From CmP2 sp052084925 (GTDB lineage Bacteria; Actinomycetota; Actinomycetes; Actinomycetales; Micrococcaceae): a DNA stretch of 64,000 nucleotides. The stretch covers positions 9,261-73,260 of the forward strand of contig JBQDEV010000015.1 of NCBI GenBank assembly GCA_052084925.1. Direction: 5' to 3'. Below are positions 44,118 through 51,496 of this stretch, in pieces. How positions within the stretch are numbered: position 1 is the stretch's first letter; every line of letters begins with the position of its first letter. A program made the translations under genes and the position numbers. The notes under the pieces were generated by a model, which saw only the letters and a program-made list of their open reading frames with translations, had not been told where the DNA came from and did not search any database.

Positions 44118-45482
44118 TCACCCCTTGCGGCGGCGTGAGCCTCCGGTCGAGTGCGACGGCAACCAGTCCTGGCCGAAAACCCGGCCCCGCAGGGTCTTCA
44201 GCCCTGCTGCGTCGTCACTGATCAGCCCGCGAGCGCGCAGCTCCGGGCTAACGTGTTCGGCGAAGGCACGCAGGTCCACATGGCGCAGGGCGTAGTCGAC
44301 ATTGAACCCGTCCACCCCGGCCTCAGTGATCCACCGTTCCAGCTCGTCGACAACGGTCTTTCCCGAGCCGATGATCACCGGCCCGCGAGCACCGATAGCC
44401 ATGTACGCAGCCAGGTCCGCGACCGTCCACTGGCGGTCGGGATCCATGGAGGTGAACGACTGCAGCGCGGAGCGGTTCCCCTCGATGTGGACTTCCTCAA
44501 TCACGTCGTCCGGGGACAGCTGCGCGAGATCGAGCCCCGTCCACCCGGCGAACAGGGCCAAGGCGGCGTCTTCGTCGACGTAGCGGGTGTAGTCACGGTA
44601 GCGGTGCTGCGCTTCTTCGTCGGTTTCGGCGGCGATCACGGTGATCGAGGTGATCAGCCGCACCTCGTCCCGGCTGCGGCCCGTGGTCGCCAACCGCTGC
44701 TCAACCTGGTCCACGAGTTGGCGCACATTGGCCGGCGAGGTACCCGAGAAGAACAGCGCTTCGGCGTGCTTGACGGCGAAGTCCAGTCCTCGCGGGGAGG
44801 ATCCGGCTTGGAAGATCAGCGGGGTCCGTTGCGGGCCGGGAGTGACCAGTGCGGGCCCGGGCACGGAGAACCACTGCCCTTGGTGGTCGATCGCGTGCAC
44901 CTTGTCCGGGTCGAGAAAGGTGTTCGTGGCGGCATCGTTCACCACGGCGTCGGGTTCGATGGAGGCTTCCCAGAGCCCGTAGACGACGTCCATGTACTCG
45001 TCTGCCCGGTCATAGCGCTCGTCGTGGCGCATCAGCTCCTCGGCCCCCAGATTGCGCAGGGCCGACTGCTGGTAGCCGGTGACGATGTTCCAGCCGATCC
45101 GGCCACCGGTGAGATGGTCGAGGGTGGCAAAGGTGCGTGCCAGCAAATAAGGCGGCAGATAGGACACGTTCGCCGTCACGCCAAAGCCGATCCGTTCCGT
45201 GGCCGCGGCCAGAGCGCTAATCAGCAGCAGCGGATCGAGCGCCGGATACTGCATGCCGGCCTGGATCGCGGTACGTCCGGAGCCGTCGTAGACGTCGTAG
45301 ACCCCGGCCACATCGGCGAAGAACACCGTGTCGAACCCTGCGGATTCCAGCAAACGCACGTGGTCGACCCAGAAACTCAGGTCGGTGAACTGGTCGGGGC
45401 GAGCATCGGGGTGCCGCCAGAGTCCAGAGGTCTGATGGGTGGGGACCATCATGTCGAGCGCACTGAGGAACATGGCTCTCAT
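44118..45482 (-). CDS. LLM-class flavin-dependent monooxygenase (NtaA/SnaA type)
   Basis: 454 residues. Luciferase-like barrel with 'LESAGFDTVFFADV', 'HLTGGRIGWNIVTGYQQSALRNLG' (the GWNIVT signature of the NtaA/SnaA/DszA group) and 'PLIFQAGSSPRGLDFAVKHAEALF'. Uses reduced FMN from a separate reductase; group substrates include nitrilotriacetate, dibenzothiophene sulfone and riboflavin-related compounds, so substrate is open. No reductase gene adjacent. Start 45482 or 45473. Confidence 0.88.
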   Translation of the reverse strand: MRAMFLSALDMMVPTHQTSGLWRHPDARPDQFTDLSFWVDHVRLLESAGFDTVFFADVAGVYDVYDGSGRTAIQAGMQYPALDPLLLISALAAATERIGFGVTANVSYLPPYLLARTFATLDHLTGGRIGWNIVTGYQQSALRNLGAEELMRHDERYDRADEYMDVVYGLWEASIEPDAVVNDAATNTFLDPDKVHAIDHQGQWFSVPGPALVTPGPQRTPLIFQAGSSPRGLDFAVKHAEALFFSGTSPANVRQLVDQVEQRLATTGRSRDEVRLITSITVIAAETDEEAQHRYRDYTRYVDEDAALALFAGWTGLDLAQLSPDDVIEEVHIEGNRSALQSFTSMDPDRQWTVADLAAYMAIGARGPVIIGSGKTVVDELERWITEAGVDGFNVDYALRHVDLRAFAEHVSPELRARGLISDDAAGLKTLRGRVFGQDWLPSHSTGGSRRRKG

Positions 45483-45585
45483 TGTCACACGGTGACTCAC
45501 CTGACCAGCACACGCGCTCGCTAGTGACGGCTCCGATCGGCCTAGAATGGCGGTGCACCCTATGGACTCGCACGGAGGAGGAACG

Positions 45586-45819
45586 ATGACGGATTCCCGT
45601 CGCGACGACCGTTCCGACCGTGCCGCGCATCGTGCCTGGCAGCACCGGTACGGCCAGCTCGTCGAAGAGCTGCTCGCCTCCGAGACGTGCACGTGCACCT
45701 GGGCCACGCAGCGCATCCGGCAGTGGGGCGGAACATATCTGGATCACCACTACCGGACCGAGTCCGACCCGCAATGCCCGCAGCACGGACATGAGCACGC
45801 CTCATGGTGGCTGCGCTGA
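45586..45819 (+). CDS. Small Cys/His-rich protein, unknown
   Basis: 77 residues with perfect GGAGGAGG before the ATG at 45586. A helical charged half ('HRAWQHRYGQLVEELLASE') leads to 'TCTCTWATQRIRQWGG' and 'DPQCPQHGHEHASWWLR'. Three Cys and several His in C-x-C ... C-x-x-H-x-H spacing could bind zinc. No family recognised. It stands alone between divergent and converging genes. Confidence 0.65.
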   Translation: MTDSRRDDRSDRAAHRAWQHRYGQLVEELLASETCTCTWATQRIRQWGGTYLDHHYRTESDPQCPQHGHEHASWWLR

Positions 45820-45863
45820 GTCCAGCATGAGGCGTGCTCGGTGGTGATGATTCCGGCCGGTGC

Positions 45864-47225
45864 TTAGAGCAGCACGGCCCCGAGGATCCACACGGTGATG
45901 AACGCGGCAATGCCTTCGAGCCCGGAGGCCACGGTCAGCGTGCGGTATGCGGTGCCCACAGGGATCCGGCTGAGCTGCGAGACCACCCAGAAGAACGAAT
46001 CGTTGGCGTGGGAGACCACCATCGACCCGGCTCCGATCGCCAGCACGGTCAGCACCATCCCGAGGTCGGAGTCGAGACCCAGCGACGGCAGCAGCGGCGC
46101 GAGCATTGCGGAGGTCGTGACCAGGGCAACGGTGGACGAACCTTGTGCGGTCTTCAGGGCCGCGGCGATCAGGAACGGCACCAGCAGTCCCAGTCCCAGC
46201 GAGCTCAAACCGTCCGCCAGGAAGTCGGTGAGTCGCGAGCCGCCGAGCACCGCACCGAAGGCAGCACCGGCACCGGTGATGAAGATGATGGGACCGGAAA
46301 CGGTGATGGCCTCGGAGATCTGCGTGTTGAACTGTTCGAGTTTGCCCTTGCCGCGCAGCAGCAACACCGCAGCGGCGGTACCCAGGATGAGCGCGATCAG
46401 CGGGGTACCGACGAAGACGATAATCTCGGTCGCCAGGTTATCGCCGAATGGCTGGGAGGGCAGCTTCGCGATCGAGGACAGCATGATGAGGACCAGAGGC
46501 AGCACGATCGGGAAGAACGACGCCGCTGCCGAGGGCAGCCGTCCGTAGCTGGCGCGCAGTTCCTCATAAGTCTTGTTGTCCAGATCGGCGTCGGTCTTCG
46601 GTTCCAGCAGCGGCAACTCGCTCTTCGAGAAGCGCTGGGCGTAAAGCAAACCCACCATGGCGGCCACCAGGGCGACGGGCAGACCGACCAGGATCAGGAA
46701 ACCGAGATTGTCCGAGATGCCGATATTCTCCGCTGCGGCCAACGGACCGGGTGTGGGCGGCACCAGCGTGTGAGTGGCATACAGGCCGGTCATCAGCGCG
46801 ATCGAGGTGGCGATGTGTGAGACCCCGGTGCGCACGGTGATGGCTTTACGCAGCGAATTCAGGATCACGTAACCGGAGTCGCAGAACACCGGGATGGAAA
46901 CGATGTAACCCACGAGGCTCATCGTGAGGTTGGGGAATCGCGGCCCCAAGACGCGCACGAGGAAATCGGCCATGGCAATCGCCGCGCCGGAGCGCTCCAG
47001 GATCGCGCCGAGCATCGTACCGATCAGGATCACCAGACCGATGTTGCCGATGGTGCTGCCGAAGGCGCCGCCGATGGTGGTGAAGACTTCGTCCATCGGC
47101 ACGGAGTAGGCGAAGGCGGCGATGATGGCGGCGCCGAGCAGGGCGAGGAAGGGGCTGACCTTCCAGCGTGCGGTGACCAGCACGATGCCGATCACCAACA
47201 GGATCAGAACAATGAGTTCGTACAT
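45864..47225 (-). CDS. GntP-family gluconate/glycerate:H+ symporter
   Basis: 453 residues, about twelve to fourteen hydrophobic segments; 'GGAFGSTIGNIGLVILIGTMLG', 'IPVFCDSGYVILNSL' and 'THTLVPPTPGPLAAAENIGI' are strong GntP-family signatures. GntP members import gluconate and related sugar acids. It lies 78 bp downstream of a glycerate kinase gene with a CdaR regulator above that, so glycerate is the likely substrate, gluconate the alternative. Confidence 0.92.
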   Translation of the reverse strand: MYELIVLILLVIGIVLVTARWKVSPFLALLGAAIIAAFAYSVPMDEVFTTIGGAFGSTIGNIGLVILIGTMLGAILERSGAAIAMADFLVRVLGPRFPNLTMSLVGYIVSIPVFCDSGYVILNSLRKAITVRTGVSHIATSIALMTGLYATHTLVPPTPGPLAAAENIGISDNLGFLILVGLPVALVAAMVGLLYAQRFSKSELPLLEPKTDADLDNKTYEELRASYGRLPSAAASFFPIVLPLVLIMLSSIAKLPSQPFGDNLATEIIVFVGTPLIALILGTAAAVLLLRGKGKLEQFNTQISEAITVSGPIIFITGAGAAFGAVLGGSRLTDFLADGLSSLGLGLLVPFLIAAALKTAQGSSTVALVTTSAMLAPLLPSLGLDSDLGMVLTVLAIGAGSMVVSHANDSFFWVVSQLSRIPVGTAYRTLTVASGLEGIAAFITVWILGAVLL

Positions 47226-47302
47226 CTCGGGTTCCTTACTTCAAGGGGTACTTCACGAAGGTGGTCGTTCGAGTGATGGAGTGCGGGCGGATCAGGTTTC
47301 TG

Positions 47303-48469
47303 TCAGGGCGTGAGCAGTAGTCGCGTGACCTGATAGGCGGTCCAGGTCAGGTTCTCGGCGGTCTGGGGAGCCATATCTTCCAGCGACCCTGGCCCGCGTC
47401 CGATGGAGAAGGCCGCGGTGACTCCGCTCGCCCGGAGCGCGTCGTCGTCGACGGCGACCTGGCCCGCCAGGACAACCAGAGGCACTCCGGGCGCGGTGAG
47501 CTGGCGGACGCCGTGAATCACTTTCCCGTCCAGGGACTGAGTGTCGAATCGCCCTTCACCCGTGAACACGAGGTTGGCTTGACTGACCTTCTCGGCGGCC
47601 GAGAGCGCGTCGCTGACCATCTCCCATCCGGGAACCAGCTCCACCGTGAAGAAGGCGTAGAGCAGGGCCGCCATGCCCCCGGCGGCGCCGAGGCCGGCGA
47701 CACCGTCGAGGTTCTTGCCGCCGGCACCAGTGACGACCTCGGCCAGGTGCTCCAGACACCGATCGAGATGCTCGACGACCCCTGGGGTCGCGCCTTTCTG
47801 CGGCCCAAAAATATGGGCCGCGCCGTGGAGTCCGGTCAACGGATTCGTCACGTCGGTGGCGATCCGCCACGTCACCGTCTTCACGCGAGGGTCCACCTCG
47901 GAGAGATCAATGGTGGCCAGGTCGAGCAATGCTCCGCCGCCATCCGGCAGTTCTTCGCCGGAGGCATCGAGGAATCGGGCACCCAACTCACGCAGCAGAC
48001 CGGTTCCGGCGTCGGTGGTAGCCGAGCCTCCGATAGTCAGCAGAATCTCGTCAACGCCCTGATCGAGAGCTGCGAGTACCAGGGTGCCCACGCCTCTCGT
48101 CGTTGCTTCCGCTGGCCGCAGCGGCACATCGCTCACGGCCGCTAACCCGTTGGCTTGTGCGGCTTCGATCAGTCCGGTGCGGCTATCGGGCGAGATCGCG
48201 TATTCGGCATCGCAGGGCCGTCCGATCGCGTCGGTGGTTGCGCAAGCGTGGGCCGGGGTCCCCCACGCGGCGAGCACCGCGTCCAGCGTGCCCTCTCCCC
48301 CATCGGCGAAAGGCAGTTCATCGACGATAACTTCCCGCTGGACCTCAGCGGCCGCGCGCGTCACCCCGCGCGCGATGGCAGCAGCGACGCGACGTGCGTC
48401 GAGCGTGCCTTTGAAGGAATCCGGAATGACCGCAACGCGCTGCGGTGATCGTCGGTCGGCATAGTTCAT
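47303..48469 (-). CDS. Glycerate kinase, type I
   Basis: 388 residues, GarK/GlxK family: 'VIPDSFKGTLDARRVAAAIARG', 'LPFADGGEGTLDAV', 'LTIGGSATTDAGTGLLRELGARF' and 'GPQKGATPGVV' are all present. Phosphorylates glycerate to 2- or 3-phosphoglycerate, feeding lower glycolysis. Between cdaR and gntP on the same strand; a 33-bp palindrome stands upstream at 48504-48536. Confidence 0.93.
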   Translation of the reverse strand: MNYADRRSPQRVAVIPDSFKGTLDARRVAAAIARGVTRAAAEVQREVIVDELPFADGGEGTLDAVLAAWGTPAHACATTDAIGRPCDAEYAISPDSRTGLIEAAQANGLAAVSDVPLRPAEATTRGVGTLVLAALDQGVDEILLTIGGSATTDAGTGLLRELGARFLDASGEELPDGGGALLDLATIDLSEVDPRVKTVTWRIATDVTNPLTGLHGAAHIFGPQKGATPGVVEHLDRCLEHLAEVVTGAGGKNLDGVAGLGAAGGMAALLYAFFTVELVPGWEMVSDALSAAEKVSQANLVFTGEGRFDTQSLDGKVIHGVRQLTAPGVPLVVLAGQVAVDDDALRASGVTAAFSIGRGPGSLEDMAPQTAENLTWTAYQVTRLLLTP

Positions 48470-48503
48470 CCCGGCAGGCTATGACACAGCTCACACACAT
48501 TTC

Positions 48504-48536
48504 GACGTGCGAATAGACCATATCTACTCGCACGTC
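48504..48536 (-). promoter_or_regulatory. Palindrome between cdaR and glycerate kinase
   Basis: GACGTGCGAATAGA-CCATA-TCTACTCGCACGTC: 14-bp arms with one mismatch. It starts at the cdaR stop codon and ends 35 bp before the kinase start. No U-run follows, so an operator (perhaps for CdaR) is as likely as a terminator. Confidence 0.5.
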
Positions 48537-49665
48537 AGCGACCGAATATGTGCACATCGCCTACAGCGGCTCGGGCATAGACCCCCATGAGCAAGGCCGT
48601 CAGATCGGCACCAATCCGGGGATCGTATCCCGTTCTGTTGACGATCTGCTCGACCCGCTGAGCCATGGTGTTGCGATGGATATACAGCCCCACGGCAGCG
48701 GCGTGGGTGGATGAGTGCTCGCCCAGGGCGAGAACCGTCAAGCACTGTTCCAGAGTCAGCGCCTCGACCGATTCGGCGCGGTCCTTCACCGCGGCTCGAG
48801 GCATGTGCGCCACGGCGGAAGCGATCTCCCACCGCCAGCCAGGCGATTCGACCGCGTCAGCGGACTCGACGTTTTCGACCGAGGAGGCCATCGCCGGAAA
48901 GAGTCCAGGAAATGCGCAAGCATGGCGCAACATCACGGCCTGCGCCTGGAGACGCTTGATCGAGGTGGTGGCAGGGAGCGCGATGAGCCGCTCCTGAACT
49001 GGTTTTGTCTTCGGTGACTTCGCGGCACCGGATCGCACCGTCCACACCGCGCCATAGAGTTCGGCGACCACCACGCCCTTTGCCCGGTTCAGGCGTCGGA
49101 GCTGCCCACGAGACGTTGCCGGAGGAACAGTGCTCATCGGATCCGATGGGTCAATGGTCAGTTCGACGGCGAGTGTCCACGGCGGGTGCATCGACAGAGC
49201 CGAGATGCGCGTGGTGAGTAGTTCTTCGTCCGTAGCGCCAGAGCTGAGCGCGGCGATAAAGTCGTGCGCCAACGTCTCCCGCTGCATATCGTCGTCGATC
49301 TGCCGTTCCTGGGTCAGCAGCAGCTCCACCGTCAAGGCGATCAACTCGGCCGTCGAACGAACATCATCAGGGTTACCGGTCAGCCCCACCACCCCACGCA
49401 CAGCACCGTCGTACCAGAGTGGGATGTTGACGCCAGGACGGACTCCCGAGGTGTCATCTCGGTCCCAAATCTCGACGGGCTCTTGGGCAACCACAGCATC
49501 GAGTGCTCCCGCATGATGAGTGCCAACCCGCTCAGGGTCCACGGCGGCGATGATCACCCCGTGCGAGTCCATGATGTTGATGTTGTGACGCACCGTGGGC
49601 TTGATCGTGTCGATCACGTGCTGCGCCATGTCACGAGTCATCAGCTCCGAAGCATGCTTCTTCAT
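48535..49665 (-). CDS. cdaR: CdaR-family sugar-diacid regulator
   Basis: 376 residues. N-terminal diacid-recognition domain 'ASELMTRDMAQHVIDTIKPTVRHNINIMDSHGVIIAAVDPERVGTHHAGA' (in pieces: LMTRDMAQHV, NINIMDSHGVI, DPERVGTHH) and a C-terminal PucR-type helix-turn-helix 'LYIHRNTMAQRVEQI' near residue 340. E. coli CdaR activates glucarate/galactarate/glycerate genes on binding such acids; here the kinase and transporter downstream are the obvious targets. ATG 49665 chosen; the frame is open to 49770 without homology. Confidence 0.9.
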   Translation of the reverse strand: MKKHASELMTRDMAQHVIDTIKPTVRHNINIMDSHGVIIAAVDPERVGTHHAGALDAVVAQEPVEIWDRDDTSGVRPGVNIPLWYDGAVRGVVGLTGNPDDVRSTAELIALTVELLLTQERQIDDDMQRETLAHDFIAALSSGATDEELLTTRISALSMHPPWTLAVELTIDPSDPMSTVPPATSRGQLRRLNRAKGVVVAELYGAVWTVRSGAAKSPKTKPVQERLIALPATTSIKRLQAQAVMLRHACAFPGLFPAMASSVENVESADAVESPGWRWEIASAVAHMPRAAVKDRAESVEALTLEQCLTVLALGEHSSTHAAAVGLYIHRNTMAQRVEQIVNRTGYDPRIGADLTALLMGVYARAAVGDVHIFGR

Positions 49666-50458
49666 TTCATGAACGGTATCAGCGCACGATGCGAGCAACA
49701 GTGATCGACCGCAGAATTGCCAATAGTCGGTTGAACAGCGAATCACACTGTGTTTTCGACCCTGCACCACATCCCGTTAAGGAGTTGTCGAGAACAATTG
49801 CTACCGCGATTGACCCCCAGGTAGACGGTTCACCCCAGATCCTTGATTTTCCGGGCATCTCTGCCCCTCACACGGCCCGATTTCACGTCAAGGATTGCAT
49901 GGTTTGCATGTATCAGGTCCCGGCCAGGTTCCTGCTCTTGATAGCCGACCGCAGATCCGTCAGGGGTTTACGTGGGGTTTATGAGAGGCTCGTCGCGCTC
50001 CCTCCCCCATCGTCAGGTACGACTCGAATCAAGAGCTCGGGAACACCGCCTTGAACGATGACGGCACGCGTGAATCGTTGAGACCCTTGGGCGAAGACGG
50101 AGCGAGAGACTCGGTCGAGTCCTGCCCCGCCCTTCCGATGTCACGGCATGATCTCAGACTCGATGCGCCCAACGTTCACAAGAAAGCTTGTGAACCGGTT
50201 CGCGGGAAAAGTTGTTGAGTGACGAGAAGTCGGAACGTGAAGAGTAACGACCTGGCGTGACGTGAGCTCGTTGATGTTGCCGTCATGCGAGAGCAACGCC
50301 AGTGGGATCCGTCAATTCCTTAGCAAAAAGTGAGGGTATTGACGCATGTCAGGATCGGCGTCTTTGAACCTTTGGAAGCACTGCCACAGCGAAGTGGCGT
50401 AACACCTAATGCACCCCGTGATGACTTGCTTATCTCAGGTTGATGCAGAGTCTCTAGC
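49666..50458. other. Gene-free boundary between core genome and island
   Basis: About 790 bp with no gene I can support. Base composition drops toward AT. The only clear structure is a perfect inverted repeat GTTCACAAG-AAAG-CTTGTGAAC at 50174-50195. No tRNA, integrase or obvious direct repeat is present. Confidence 0.5.
50174..50195. repeat. 22-bp inverted repeat
   Basis: 9-bp arms GTTCACAAG/CTTGTGAAC with a 4-base centre. It may be a hairpin terminator without U-run or a protein site; no gene abuts it. Confidence 0.5.
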
Positions 50459-51211
50459 TCAGACAGCATCCCATGCCGTGAGAAAAATAGGTTCTACCGC
50501 CTTAGACGAAAGCCCGGCTTCCTTCAGTAATTCCGCAGCCAGTGTTCCCACAAGCAACGCGACCATGTGATGCGTGCTGAGATCTCCATGCTGTATTGGC
50601 GGTGTGTCCAGACCGACCCGATCAGCTTCGGTCTTCGGCGCGTAGGCAACTGCCAGGTGTGCTGTCGCATGCGTGTACTGAGTCTCCTCACGCCAAGCGG
50701 TGTACAAGCCGAGCGTGATGGGCACTGCTTTCGCTGCGTCGGTGACGGCTTTCACCTGTTGCTTCAGGTCCTTGTCTTCCATCATGTCTGCTACGACGCT
50801 CTCCATTGCACTGAGATCGATATCGTGGTCGTAACCCATCTCTTTAAGCGTGTCGAAGAAGCCGCTTGTGAGGTTCTTTTCTCGGGCAATGAACGTTTCG
50901 AGCACCGCCCCGCGCTTGTCTACTTCCAGCGTTCGGAGCCAGAGCAGGCGGAACGCGATCTCTGCGAATGCGCGACGGTTCGGCGCGGCCGCGTGAGCGA
51001 GCCCCTGAGCTGTCAGCGTTGCGATCACGCGGGATTGGTCATACGCTGCCCGCATCCAGCCGATAATGAACTGAGAGTCGTACGCTGCTGGAACATAGGA
51101 GAGGTCAAGGGCCAACATTTGCTCGGCCGTCGCGATGATGCGGGCTGCCTCTTGTTGCAGCGGGCTCAGGCGCGCCGCTCGCCGTTCCGCTTTTGCTCGC
51201 CGTCCGCTCAT
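50459..51211 (-). CDS. Helical protein, possibly DUF5677-like; downstream of Drt3b
   Basis: 250 residues, mostly helical. Basic start (MSGRRAKAERRAARL), then 'YDSQFIIGWMRAAYDQSRVIATLTAQG', 'NRRAFAEIAFRLLWLRTLEVDKRGAV' and near the end 'TQYTHATAHLAVAY' and 'LSTHHMVALLVGTLAAELLKEAG'. The R.A.EI..RLLWL core with a later His-containing helix resembles DUF5677 proteins, which turn up in defence islands, but I am not sure. Same strand as the RT genes, 285 bp after them. ATG 51211 is the first good start. Confidence 0.65.
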   Translation of the reverse strand: MSGRRAKAERRAARLSPLQQEAARIIATAEQMLALDLSYVPAAYDSQFIIGWMRAAYDQSRVIATLTAQGLAHAAAPNRRAFAEIAFRLLWLRTLEVDKRGAVLETFIAREKNLTSGFFDTLKEMGYDHDIDLSAMESVVADMMEDKDLKQQVKAVTDAAKAVPITLGLYTAWREETQYTHATAHLAVAYAPKTEADRVGLDTPPIQHGDLSTHHMVALLVGTLAAELLKEAGLSSKAVEPIFLTAWDAV

Positions 51212-51496
51212 GCTTTCAACGTTACCCGTAGGCTGGTGCTCAGCGGGGCTTCCCCAGTTCAGTCTCCTGGCTGTTATCCGTGATGACATCGACAGCTGAG
51301 AACCCGATGCCTACCTGCACTTTGGATAGGGCCTCGACCGGTAGGGCTGAACGGATCGACCGGATCCGGGCGTTGTCAGATCTGACTCGCACCGGATTCC
51401 GTCGTATGAGAATTAGTCGGGAGTTCGATGCCGCTCGCTCCCGTGCGCCCGTGTGTCGAAGTCAATGACTCCGTGATTGCGGTCATGGCTGCGCCT
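51212..51496 (-). ncRNA. Candidate DRT3 non-coding RNA region
   Basis: Intergenic region directly after Drt3b on the same strand. It has ACACAC (51456-51451), which I recall as the Drt3a template sequence, placed right after a small hairpin (GGAGTCA/TGACTTC). It also has palindromes GTCAGATCTGAC (51375-51386) and CCGGATCCGG. A random ACACAC in this length is not rare (about 1 in 14), so this is a candidate only. A 62-codon plus-strand frame crosses it but looks non-coding. Confidence 0.35.

Noticed and set aside
49689..50054. 121-codon plus-strand frame in the boundary region
   Set aside because: Starts inside the 5' region of cdaR, no ribosome-binding site, no domain; not supported.
51280..51468. 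62-codon plus-strand frame in the candidate ncRNA region
   Set aside because: No ribosome-binding site, no recognisable protein features, and it is antisense to the presumed transcript.
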